From Smittium mucronatum (lineage: Eukaryota > Kickxellomycota > Harpellomycetes > Harpellales > Legeriomycetaceae), in contig LSSL01004087.1 of NCBI GenBank assembly GCA_001953115.1, positions 1-64,000 on the forward strand: a stretch of 64,000 nt of DNA, in the 5' to 3' direction. The translations under genes and the position numbers were made by a program. The notes beneath the pieces are model-generated. The model did not search any database and was not told the DNA's origin. It saw nothing but the letters and a program-made list of their open reading frames with translations. Below, in pieces: positions 37,640 through 50,066 of this stretch (positions are counted from its first letter, which is position 1; each line of letters begins with the position of its first letter).

Positions 37640-38690
37640 AATGTGGAAAATATCCGCTATCCAACAAATGAAATAGTACTTGATGACATGGAGGATCAGC
37701 GGAGCATTCTTAAAGCACAAGGTCTCACAGATATAGCCATCAGTCTTATTTTTTCAAACCAACGATCAGCGAAACGTCGATCCCGATTCCATTCTACTCA
37801 CAACAGTTTCCAGACTGGCGCATCAACCAAAACGGTGGTTAACAGATCCAAGCAAAAAACGTCCTCAAATACTTGGCTAATATCTTTACTAGCATAAAGC
37901 TCAATTTTAATACCATAAAGGCTTACAAATCTGCAATAATGAGCTTGGTATCTGATTCAGTAGACATCTACAATGATCCATACCTGAAGTAATTTTTCAG
38001 TGGGATCAATGACACCGAGATAAAATCCTTCTTTAGATCTATGGTTGATATATCCCTAGTACTATTAAAATTGAACGTATGGGGGAAGATTGAGGAGCTG
38101 AGTGTCTCGCATCTAAATTCTAAGACATTTTTGTTCCTAGCACTGTGTGGATTCCTTCGCGAGAGCGACATACACCCCATCGGTGATTCCAGAAGCGCGA
38201 TAAATAACGCGGTATTAAAGATAATTATAGTAGCTCCCAAGAAAAAGTGTAATGGAAAACCTATCGGGCATCCACGCACAGTTAACAAGCACTCTGATCC
38301 TATATTGCGCTCTGTACTAGCATACTCCGAGTAAAAAAAAGAATATTGCGTACGAGTTTTGTCCGACCCCGCATGCAAAAAACAGCGCTATTATAGTTAA
38401 TAGATTGTTCAGAAAAGTTAAAGATAAAAACCACCCATTGTCAGTGGATAGAATTGCCGGGGATATCCACAATTTATCTGGACTTATCGTGAGTCCTCCA
38501 AAAACCCTTATTCCAAAGACACGGGCAATTGGAGCGACTTTAGCGGCTAAATCAGGTATATCGGCAGATAATATCGTCTCCCATGCGTTCTGGTCAAGTT
38601 AAGACATGTTCAACACTTATTACCGATTAAACCGTAACACCCAGGTGAATATAATTTCAGTGGTGCTACCTACGGATTAACCTAATATGT
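37640..38690 (+). pseudogene. DIRS copy 2 tyrosine recombinase, broken
   Basis: Reads FNTIKAYKSAIMSLVSDS near 37905-37960, then a frame from 38041 with ALCGFLRESDIHPIG (box I arginine kept) and IIIVAPKKKCNGKPIGHPRT. After breaks, 38405 onward gives KTRAIGATLAAKSGIS and SHAFWSS, then a TAA where copy 1 has tyrosine, then DMFNTYYRLNR. H-x-x-W and the later tyrosines of box II are present. Confidence 0.78.
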
Positions 38691-38763
38691 CCACCTTATG
38701 AGATATAATCTATTATTAATCGAGCCCTTTATGGTCAAGATTAATTAGTATTATATGAATAGG
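38683..38763 (+). repeat. DIRS copy 2 internal complementary region
   Basis: Positions 38683-38709 (ATATGTCC...TATGAGATATAAT) are the reverse complement of the left tip at 34667-34692. Positions 38715-38763 (TTAATCGAGCCCTTTATGG and onward to ATAGG) are the reverse complement of the right tip at 38960-39010. The two halves abut, as expected of the left-right circle junction. Confidence 0.88.
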
Positions 38764-38805
38764 TTGGACATAATAAGTTCCACACACCACACAGTACACC
38801 TTATT

Positions 38806-38965
38806 TACCTTTCCAAAGATTATAAGGATTCTATTTACTGTATTTGCAGTGATTATATAGAAAAAGAATTAGTATTAAGTTCACTTTTACGTAAAATTTA
38901 TTTGTTTTGTAAGTTCGGTTGTGATACCCAATAAAGATGATAACACACAATATTTCCACCCTATT
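38806..38965 (-). repeat. DIRS copy 2, right inverted terminal repeat
   Basis: Reverse complement of 34668-34840. About 50 bp beyond it (to 39012) have no counterpart on the left and match the internal complementary region instead, the usual asymmetry of DIRS ends. Confidence 0.88.
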
Positions 38966-39012
38966 AATGTAATATTAACTAATCTTCACCATAAAGGGCT
39001 CAATTAATAATA

Positions 39013-42000
39013 CATATCTTGATATTTTATTTTAAGTGGTCAAAAAGTAGTTGGAATTTCCATTGGTTGAAATTTTAATAGTTCAATAGTCTCTTCACTG
39101 AAAAACATATTGGTTATTGGAAAAATTAAAAAAATTGTATCCTTTATGAGATCCAATAAAAGTAAAACCTCAATTATTTTTAACAATGAATTGGAAAATA
39201 ATAATAAATTTCCCAATAGAACGAAATATTTGCTATTTTGTATTTAAATTTCTAGTTTAGTATCAAAAATACAAATTATTTTCAATTTTGTATTCCATTG
39301 CTATTTTTACATTCAGATGCTTAAATTTGTATTATTATGATTATTAAATTTTGCATAAGAATATTTTTAACCGTCTATTAGACACAAAATTACATGAAAA
39401 AACAGATGGAAAAAATTGTTCTAAGTAGGAAAGCTATTATATATGATTAGAATTTTAGATAGATAAAAAAAACCAAATAATTGTACAAATAACTACTATA
39501 AAAATAATAATTTTTGGAGTAATATAATTTACTGGCAATTAAGTTAAGTTTATTTTTCAAAAGAATTTAAAAATATGCTAAAAAATGAAGTGAAATAGCA
39601 TTATTAATCCTAAATTATTAAGTTTAATTCTTCAAAATTTATTCTGGTATAAAAATATCAATAATCTCATATATTTTTTTTATTATAATTCAAAAGTAAA
39701 ATATCATATTTTAATCGATTAAAATGAATACAGATGATATATATCTTAGCTCTGATACATTGCAACAAACAAAATAAAAGCATAATTTACTAAATTTATA
39801 TTTATACGGATTAGCTTTGAAAATAAAGGTGTTTTTTTTTTAAAAAAAAAATGGATTTATTTGTTTGGATATAAGAGCGCATGATATTATCAGCATCCAC
39901 TTTTATCAAAAATAACTAGTTTCAATTTTACGAGAAAATTTTATAACATCTATTATTAATTCTTTTAGAATTAATAATAGCTAGATAAAAAATCCGTCAC
40001 TTTTATTTGATAAAAAATAAGTTATCAGATTGAAATTATTCATTTTCTTTTATAATAAAAAAAATTTGTGCTTCAGGACACCTATACAGTATAATTCTAT
40101 TTTTAGTGGCTATTAACAAGCTCTATCTCCAAAAAAAATATATATATATTTGGATTTTACGGGCATAAAATATTATTGTGTATATTAATAGAATTCAATA
40201 AGAAAACTATAGAAGAATGATTATTTTAGGACTAGTGATATCTAGATGGAGCTAATGGAAATTAAAATTTAGATAAATTTTGATTCTTATATCTTTGGAT
40301 AATCAAAATAACTATTTAAACACAAATAAAATTTTGATATTTTTTTATTAAAATAAAAATCTGATAAATTTTCCTTTTTAAACTTTAAATACATCTTTTT
40401 ATTATTAATTCGGGAAATAACATTTAAGTTATTAATTTTGGTGTAAAATTTCTTAATATAGCTTGAATAAAGATATCTAAACCTAACCCCTTAATTTTAT
40501 ACACTACAGGAGTTTCAACTAGACAAGTGTTTTTTTATAATTAATAATTTAAAAATCAATTATCTAGAATGAAAAATTCAATAAACTTTTATCTAAATGA
40601 ACATAATAGAAAGTCCTATTGATATATTTTAGTTGAAATTTAATGTTTTATGATCAATAACTGTATTAGAAAAAAAAACTAATATTTTTAATTATTATAA
40701 AACAAAAAATCATTTGGAAAGAAGTAAATTTAGATCTTTTTTTCGATTGAATGGGGTTTTTTTACTATTATAATTAAAAAAATTTAAAAAAATAATTCCT
40801 TTTTTCTATATACGTAATATATTAAATGGGTTAAAATATGATATTTTAAGTTAATAGAGATGTATAAATTTCTAATAAAATAAACTATATTTATGGTCAT
40901 TCGATAATTTCTTACAACTTACAATTAATTAATATTAAAAAGGTACGTATGAAAAATTTATAACAATTCATATTATTTTCTGATATGGCATTTTTTTCAG
41001 TAAAATAACAATATTTTTAGCATAAAACATCTCTTGTGAGACACAATTATTAAAATTAATTAAAAAAATAAATTTAAGTTTAGATTGATAAAAATATTTA
41101 GTATTTAACTAAATGGGGAGGGTGGTCTCAGGAAAATTTTATTCTGCAATAGCGATTTTTACAATAAAATAAAATAATTTTAATTTTATATTTTTGATAA
41201 TCTTTTGGAATATATATATCATATAACCTGTAAAATATCCCTGTAAAGTAAAAATTTCATTATAATATTTGCTTAAATTTTTATTCAATACCGTTCTAAA
41301 TAATAATTTGTTATAATTAGAGGAATAAATGGAATAGAAAAAGAAAAATTCCAAAATTTATCTAAATCTTATCAAAAAATAATCTAAATATATTTTTTTT
41401 CAACAAGAGATAATATAATTTTCAATAATATTTTTTTAGATAAAGTTATTTAGTCAATTAGATTCTAATTTTTTAAAAATTTTGAAGTTTTTTTGCTCTA
41501 TGATCATTAATAATTGAAAATAAAATATTTATAAATGATTTTATTTATTTATTTCAAAATTTTAAATTTTAAATTTTAATACCCAAGGAAAAATATAATC
41601 GATAAAAAATTATTATAAAAATCAAATACCTTGAATGTTTTAAAATTTTATTTTTATTTACCAAAAAATTAAAAAAAAGTCCAAAAAATTCAATGTGCTA
41701 AGAAAAAATTCCCAATTTATATACAGTTAAATAAAATCAGCATATTAAATTCTGGATATAAAAATAGTTTATGATTTGATATATTTTTAATTTTCCAAAC
41801 TTTATTTCTATAAAAGGCATCTGTAAAAATAAAATGAAATTTAATTTTAAAAAAAAACAATTAAGCGAGTGAAAAGTAACTATTTTCTCTAAATTGTTAA
41901 TGCTGTGAATTTTTTTTCTTAAAATATAATGGATATTTATTATTATAATTGGTCTAAATGCAGTTTTTAAAAGTTTTTTTTATATCCGAAATTCTAATTT

Positions 42001-45000
42001 ATCAATAATAATAGATGATACGGGAGTTTATTGATTTGAAGTTGAAATTTGATTAAGATCTTTTTAATCAATATTTTTGATTTAATGAATTGATGGTTAA
42101 AAGTGATTTGGAAAATATGTTAAAAAGATTTAGGGGGTATTATTTTGGATAGTATTACAATATAATTGCCTATAATTTACACAAATAAAAACATGAAAAA
42201 AGAAATTATTAAAAAAAATTCTTTTTTATTTTATTTTCATAAATAATATTCAAATTACCTTGAATTATCTTGAATTAATTCTATTTTGACGAGTTTTGGT
42301 GATTTTATTTTAACTTCAAAGTAAATTTAATATATTTTTAAAATAATTACTCAATAAAAATAAAATTATATTTTAGATTTATTTTTATCTGAATTAATTA
42401 CTTTTTTAGAGGATGATATAGGTATCAATTTTTACAAATATCCCGTTTTTATTTTATAAAAAAATGAAAGCGAGTGATTTTTCTTAAATTTTTTTTTAAA
42501 TTTTTTTATCTTCATTCAATTTTTAAAATAATGAGAAAAATTGAAAAAATGAATATCTCTCTCTTGGTTCTGAGAATTTCAACTTAAATATTCACCAAAA
42601 ATATTATTTTAAATATGATCATTTTCGATAGAGAAAAATATTCATCTTCGTTTTTTATTTTTTATAATGCATATGGAGGCGGAACTATATGCATAAATTT
42701 TCTAACCAATGATATCTGAAATAAACAATTATTATGATAGTTTATTTTTTACTTTGCTGGTAAATTTTCAGTCAAATAAATGAAAAATTTATTATAAGTA
42801 AATAACCTAGATATAATTTTATAAAGGGGGAAAATTTTAACTTTCTTCCCGAGATTAAAAAATTGAAAATTAATTATGTAAAGTTTCATTATAAAGTTTT
42901 GGATTCAGATAATATTTATCAATTTTTTTTTCTTAGTAATTATTAAGGGAAGAAATAAATTGAAAGTATATTAAATATTAGAAATAGAATTTAAATTTAT
43001 TTTATTAATTTCAAAAATTTAGAAAATAAAGTTTCTGTAAAGGGTGATACACCAAAAGATAATAACAATTAAAATAATTCAAATTTTGACTTAATGTTAT
43101 TCCGTAATTAATATTAAAATTTAGAAGAATCGAAACACAAATAAAATTATTATTATTTTACAATTTTTTGTTAAATAAATGGGAAAAAATTTGTTTCATA
43201 AATACAAAAATAATAATAACGGATAATGATATGATATTTTGTTCTAATAAAAATAAACTGATAAATTTTATTTCCAGATTACTTCTCATAATAATATTTC
43301 CAAAAATGAAAAAAAAAAATCACTATCATTGATATTTCAAATGGAATATGCCTTTTAACCCTCTCTCCAAAAAAGTGAATTTAGACATTTTATAACAAAT
43401 ATTTATTATCTATGTTAAAATTTATTTTAAATATATATTATACCAGATTTATTTTAAAATTAAATTGTAATTTTATATTATGAACCTCTTGGAAAATTTA
43501 GCGGCTAATGCGATATAATATAATTTTTATAAATTAAACTATAAAAAATAACGACCTAAAAACTTTCCCAAAAATAAAAATGATTTACGTTATTTTTTTT
43601 TAGATTTAATAGTTAAAAATACGTCAATTTTTTTAATAGTAATTGATATTTTATTTTCATGGAATTATAATCAAATTATGCTTGATTATGACAATTAAAG
43701 CTGTAGTTTAAAGATATTGGTTTTAAATTGATTCAAAAAAGCCATTCAAAAACCGCTAATTCACTTCATAAACGCTTATTTTTTTATGAATAATTTATTT
43801 AAAACATAATAATACCACAAAAACTTTAATAAAATACAATGAAAGAGATTTCGAAAAAAAACCTCCTTACATCTATCTCATCAGCGACTCCGTACTTATT
43901 CGGTATTAATTAAGGGTACTTTAAGGATTAAAACTTTTTGTATACAATCGTGGAATCAGGTCACAGTACTGAAGACGCCATAACCAAATTAGGTCAAAGA
44001 CTGGCCTTAATTTTGTGTTTTCTGGTGTTAATGACGTAAGATTTTTTTTGTAAAAAATGGATTGGATGTGAGATGATCGCTTTTTTCTAATATTATTTTT
44101 AGATTATCTTACTCTGGAGCATCAGAATACTTTACTATCAGTAATTAAAGTCAATTTAAATATTAAAAAATCGAGATGACCTGTATCAATTTTTATACTT
44201 AAACTTAGGAATAAATTTCTATTTGATCTCATCATAATGGGTATATAAAAAGTATCCTCTGATATTCCGAATATGTATGAATTTTGTAGATAAAGAATCT
44301 AATAATATTATTTGGTTTAACTAGCTCTCAAAATTATAAATAAAAGGTAAAATAGAGCCACCATTTCTCACATTGATATCTCTTTAATTGATAAAATAAA
44401 ATAAATTCTCTAATTAAGGCCTAAAATTTTTATAAATTTCTGTCTTAATTAATAATCATTAAATGAACCTCTGAATAAAGGAATATGTCTAATATAGGAT
44501 CCTAGTATTGATATTGATATAAAAATAACTTTACTACATGTTTTTGTCTTTATTTTTTGATTTCAACCCTGTTATTTTGCAAATTCACAGAAATTATTTA
44601 TATTACTACATCCATTTAATAAAAATAAATTCAGTTAAATTTGTTAAATATAATGTGATAAAAATGAAAATATCAATATCTGTGAACTAATGAGCCAGTA
44701 AATTTTCAATATTTTAAAATAATTATTTTGATATTTAAGCTCTGTTTTTTTTTTGAATAGCAGATCTTTTATGTATTTTTTTATAATCATTAATATACGA
44801 TGATTTTAATCTGTTTATTTGTTTTTTTTTCTGTTTTTTTAAAGTTATAATGTATATACAGTCTTATTTGCACTTAAAATCAAAAATAAATAGACTATAT
44901 AGTATATTTTTACTCTTTTACTCTCCATAAAAAATTTTACTTTTAAAAAAATAATATTGAAATGAAAATCCATATATTTACTATCTTTTATTTAAAATAA

Positions 45001-45286
45001 CCCAAATTTTTTATTTTATACATATTTCTGTTATCAAATAGAGTAAAAATATTATTTTTTTTTATATTTAAAATCGACATTTATTTATTATTCGATATTA
45101 TAATTTAATAAATACATTGGATGGGGAAGGGGAAAAAAAATAAAACACTTTAATAAAAAATTTAAAAAATATCGTTAAAAAGTTAGGCATCAATAATTAT
45201 ATCATTACTTAAGATAATAACTAAGAAGGATTGTATAAGAACCAAAAAATCTCTCTATTTGGAAAACAAGGTGATAAAAAAAATCA
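39013..45286. other. AT-rich gene desert
   Basis: About 6.3 kb of extremely AT-rich sequence with no supported gene. A GC-richer patch at 43865-44040 has a 30-codon open frame and a CTGATGAG motif on the minus strand but no recognisable identity. Confidence 0.6.
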
Positions 45287-45400
45287 ATACTAACGGGACG
45301 TAGTAGTCCATTGTGTTTCCCAACCGTTGTACTAAACACATCATCACCATCTTAACTCCCACGATTGGAAGAAATCTACCGCTTTATGGTGAGGATATAG
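45287..45400 (-). ncRNA. Candidate small structured RNA beside tRNA-Gly
   Basis: A GC-richer island in the desert, on the downstream side of the tRNA gene. Read on the minus strand it contains possible helices: CTTCC with GGGAG nested inside ACCAT with ATGGT; GTGTTT with AAACAC; and GGAC with GTCC. It ends near a T8 run (about 45277-45284) that could be an RNA polymerase III terminator. A C-box-like GTGATGATG is present, but I see no D box. The + strand also has a 62-codon open frame that overlaps the tRNA. Identity unknown. Confidence 0.25.
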
Positions 45401-45419
45401 AAAAAATTATAAATCAAAT

Positions 45420-45489
45420 GCGTAGACCGGGAATCGAACCCGGGTCTGCCGCGTGGCAGGCGGCAATTATACCACTAAACCATCTACGC
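45420..45489 (-). tRNA. tRNA-Gly (anticodon GCC)
   Basis: Minus-strand cloverleaf of 70 nt without introns or encoded CCA. The acceptor stem is GCGTAGA with TCTACGC. The D region contains the A box TGGTTTAGTGG. The anticodon stem GCCGC/GCGGC encloses the loop CTGCCAC, anticodon GCC. The T arm is CCGGGTTCGATTCCCGG, containing the B box. A T6 run about 14 nt downstream (45401-45406 on the + strand as A6) is a plausible polymerase III terminator. It is the only confident functional gene in the 38-kb desert. Confidence 0.97.
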
Positions 45490-48400
45490 GATATAAATTG
45501 AGATTTTTTTTATAAATTTATAGATGTTAGGATCAGTTATATTAAAGAGGCATATTTTAATACCACAGTATATTTCAAAGCCCACTATTTTGCCTAAAAA
45601 ATAAAACATCAGATTTAAAAATCTCATAATTAGATATCACCTAGATGGGATTAATATTCTGCAGTATGTTAAATATGAATAAATAATAGCGACAAAGGTA
45701 AGAACTTCATATAAATACGAATTTATTTCTATTTCGACGGAAACTTAAGTTATTTTTATACATTTTTACAAAATATGGATTTCTCTAGGGTTAATTTTTT
45801 GATAATGATATATTTAATTATCTGATTTGGTTAACAAGAAATAATATTGTGTAATTATAACATAAATATTTGTTTAAAGCTTGAGCTAAAAACATTATAT
45901 AAAATTATACGATTAATTTAAAGCCGCTATTTATAATTTGGTTTCAGGCTTTAATTTTTAAATAATATTTTTACAAAATGAAATGCTTTTATTGTCCTTT
46001 TTTATTTTTCAAAAAGCGTTAAATTTTTTTAAAATACTATCATAGCGTGAGTAAACATAGATTTTTATTCCTTTATATATATATTTTTTCTTTGAGTGGC
46101 TTTTTTTATTGGATTTAATTTTCATGAGTTCTTTTATAGTTATTATATCTAAGTAATAAGACTAACGACATGGTTTTATCGGATTGTTAAAAAAACAGGC
46201 TATAAAATCTCTCCTTAATTTGATAAGAATTATCAAAAATTTATAATTTATTTATCAATTTAGAGATTCGAAAATTCCCTCTGGGAACTATGTGATAAAT
46301 TTTATTGTTTTTCGGATTAGGCTTGTATAAAACTTCTAGTTTGTTATAAGAAAATATCAATATTACCGGATTAATTTCACTCTTATATTCATCAAAATAG
46401 CACATAATATTAGTTACTTTGAATATATATTTTTCAAATACTGGGTTTTTGAAAAAAAAATTTATACTTAATTATAAATACTTGATCATATTCATACATT
46501 TTTATAAAAATAATTTTCATTTTACAAGCTTTGCAATTCAAATATCTACTTTTTATATTTCGGTTAAATTTCTCAAGAGCATTTTTAACAATAGAATCTA
46601 AATTTAAAGTTCTCGTGATAATTAAAAAAATTTAATAATTTTTTCTTTAAATATATTATATATAATATTCATTTCTATTTACTCCGAATATTTGATTTTA
46701 ATCGGACTATAAAGAATTTAATTTTTTAAAAAAATAAAATTGTAAGCTAAAAATTTTAAATCTTTTTCTTGAAGCCTTCAATGGAGGGTATCATTATTTT
46801 TTTTATATAACTAAAAAAATGAGCCCTGAAATTAATTATAGTGCATCCTGAATTTAACTACAAAACTGTTTTTTTTTGTGAAGTTGGTTCTCATAAAAAG
46901 TCATTTGAGTTACTATACAATCATATATAATTGTATTTTTTATTCCTTTTAGCTCTATTTAAATCCTAAATATCCATATATATCTTTGATTTATATTTTT
47001 TATATTATTAAAATTTTGATTTTTCTATTTATATCAGTAATTTCAACTGAAATGATATGATATCTTATATTCAACGATCTAGGTAAAATACTTATAAAAT
47101 TAAGATTTGATCGGATTTTTTAATAATTAATTTTTTTAAAATAGTATTCCCACATCATCTGGTAAAAAAATGGAATATTTGTAATATAAATAAAGTTTTT
47201 GAAAATCAAATATTAATATTTAATATTTTTCTTTTCAACATAAAGCTAATTCGACTCACTATTTTTATGTCTTGCAAATTTTCCAAGAACAAATAATATA
47301 GTAACCTCATAATAATGATTAATTTTCATTTTCATTTTCATTTTTTGGATAGTTAAAAATCATGTAAAATATATTTTTTTAATTATCTATATATCCGAGA
47401 GCTAAATTTTTTTTTCCCGGATATTCCATTGTTTAGTAGAAAAATTTCCATAAAAATCCAGAATTTTACCTCTTTGGTTTAAAGGGTAATATATCCAAAT
47501 ACAATAATCCGAGTTTTTATTAACAAAATAATATATAGAGCTATTTTTTTTAAAAGTCGTTACATCTATTGAGAAAATTAAATAGAGTTTTATATTTATT
47601 TCTAAAAAAGCAAAAATACTGTGCGAAGCTATTTAAAATCTCCTGAACCTTATTAATATTTTTTTTAGCATTTCCCTTGATTATAAAGGTATTGAGATAT
47701 CTCATTATTCTCGATTAATCTTACATCAATTTATATTTCCTTGAAAAATATTTAGAACAAATTAATTGCATACAAATACATAGAATAATTTTAAAGATGC
47801 TTTGGCATAAATAATAACTTACCCTTAAAAAAAATTATCAAAAATTTACAAAAAATGATCCCATAAGATATTGAAAAATTATTTTAAATGATTTAGCAAT
47901 AATTAAACTTCTTTTTCTCAAGGAATGAACTTAATATAAAAAACGATGTTTTTATAAAATTAAACGATTTTAGGTATGTATAAGACATTTATTATGAGAA
48001 TCTGTAAATTTTATTTTTTTGCATCAATTTATGTATAATTAAGTAAAAACCTATCCTATTACATATCGAAACGATACTAAGCTTAATAAATGTTTTATTA
48101 TTATTTGGTAACTCCAAAAAGAAAAAATCGTTTGATTTTTACTCCATTATTGTGTTAACTAAAAAAAATAACTATTATTTTTTAATATTTTCTGCATTTT
48201 AGAGCTTTTCATTTATTTATAGGAAAAATTTGAGATTTAATATCTTTTTTTTCATTATTTTATACCCTAATGTTAATTTTTTGTACCCAAATTTGTTGAA
48301 ATCATACGAATAAAAAGTGAAAATTCCTCAAATATAATATTTTGGCTTTAATATTGGTGAATTTTGCGAAAATATAATAACCTAATTATGGCAAAATCAC

Positions 48401-48904
48401 CATAATTTATCCCATCTATTTTATTAATTAAATATTTTAGAATTCATTAAAATAAGGAATTATAAATAAAGATAGAATAATTTTTTATTTTCTGGTCTAT
48501 TTTTAGATAATTCAAAGGTTTTCATAAAATTGAATTGTTTTATTTGCAATAATTGTTTTTAATTGTAATTAGAGAGTTTTTTTTCAGTAGCATATCATTG
48601 ATTTTTTTATATTAAAAACCGGTTTTTAAACCCTCAAAAAAATATAATGAACCAAATCAACAGGATTTGTGGATTTAATATATTTTTTGAGTCGGTTAAG
48701 TTATTTTCAAAAAAAACTCAAATTTTAGTGTATCGTGCCAGCTAAAAAAATTAAAGCTAAAAAAGAGTTATTATCCCTTTAATTTTGATTCTAATATATC
48801 TATCTATCTGTTTTTGTTACAGTTTTTTATGTTAATTTTTAAAGGTGATTTTTTTGAATAATTAATCATATCTAATTTTTTATGATTAATAATTTAGTTT
48901 AGTT

Positions 48905-48932
48905 TATTTTATTTTATTTTATTTTATTTTAT
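48905..48932. repeat. (ATTTT)n microsatellite
   Basis: Five to six pentanucleotide units. Confidence 0.85.
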
Positions 48933-50033
48933 ATTAGACCTATGGAACCAATTTAAATTTTTTTCTTTGATATTAATTCCCTTCAATAGTTGGATCTATT
49001 TATAAACTAACCTTTAGAATTTAAGATCTTAGGAAATTTTCCCAATATTTTTTGCTACTCTTTTTGGAAAGAGTTATACAATGTAATTTATTATATTTTT
49101 ATTTTTAATCCATTTTGATTGAGAAATATTTTTTAAATGGCTTAGAATTTTTTAAAAGCAAAATCCCAATATTTTAGTTTTATATATCGACAATAATATG
49201 ATATATACTTTTCTTTATAAAATAAATTTTTTTTTTGATATATAATATATTGTAATAATAAATTACATAAGAGTATAAAAAAATTAATTTAATAAAAATT
49301 GGATAATTTCATAACACTATTTATGAGAATTTAAAATTAATATACCAATTTTTAGATACCCCAGGTCTGTTCCGATTTTAAAAAAACCCGAAAATGTACA
49401 GTTTATCATTAATTTGCTTCAAATAATTTCACTTGATTTTTAATTTCCGCATAATAATAAAATATAATAAACACGAAAATATAAATTTACGAAAAATAGA
49501 ACTATTTTTTTAAAACTTAGAGATAATGGACATTTTATTTACTATACAAAGGTAAAACTAAAATGTTGATTTATTCGTGTTATTTATTTTGTTTGATAAG
49601 GTAAAACATATTTTTAATAGATTAAAACAGAAGTTGAACATAATATTAGATTTAATGGCAAAAAGGGAATTAAAAAGGAAGATATCTTTTCATATAGGCA
49701 AGAGTGGGAAATTATGGGAGATTATTTAATAAATAAAGAAACAAGAGCTGGATAAATAAATAGATTTTAAAATTCTCATGGAGTGTAATGGTAGTAATTT
49801 TTTTTTAATATTTCTTTTATAGCGATTTTTCTCACCTTTAAAACCAATTTATATCTATTTCCACTCCAATGAAACCATATGATACAATACTACATAATAT
49901 ATCTTATTTTTTTATTGGTTAAATTATATAATGATAATAAAAAATTATGATTGCAGATTAATAATATTTACCTATAATGTGAATTGACTTTTGATATGAT
50001 AAATCACTAAAATTTAATATAGTTTAATTGATG

Positions 50034-50037
<4 letters not shown>

Positions 50038-50065
<28 letters not shown>

Positions 50066-50066
50066 T
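50038..50066. repeat. (TA)14 microsatellite
   Basis: Perfect TA dinucleotide run of about 29 bp. Confidence 0.9.

Larger units (their letters stand above)
34667..39012 (+). mobile_element. DIRS-like tyrosine-recombinase retrotransposon, copy 2 (decayed)
   Basis: About 4.35 kb element with the same plan and orientation as copy 1. It has terminal inverted repeats (34668-34840 and 38806-38965), gag, RT, RNase H and tyrosine recombinase on the + strand, and a complete internal complementary region at 38683-38763. One half of that region is complementary to the left tip, the other half to the right tip (38960-39012), which fixes both ends of the element. Many stops and shifts make it inactive. 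Base composition is distinctly GC-richer than the surrounding desert. Confidence 0.9.

Noticed and set aside
43840..43910. CTGATGAG followed by CGAAA on the minus strand, considered as a hammerhead ribozyme
   Set aside because: Stem II would have to pair with a T-rich run with mismatches, and no matching stems I and III with a cleavage site could be found.
45313..45501. 62-codon + strand frame across the tRNA
   Set aside because: Its second half is the antisense of the tRNA gene, so it cannot be taken as coding.
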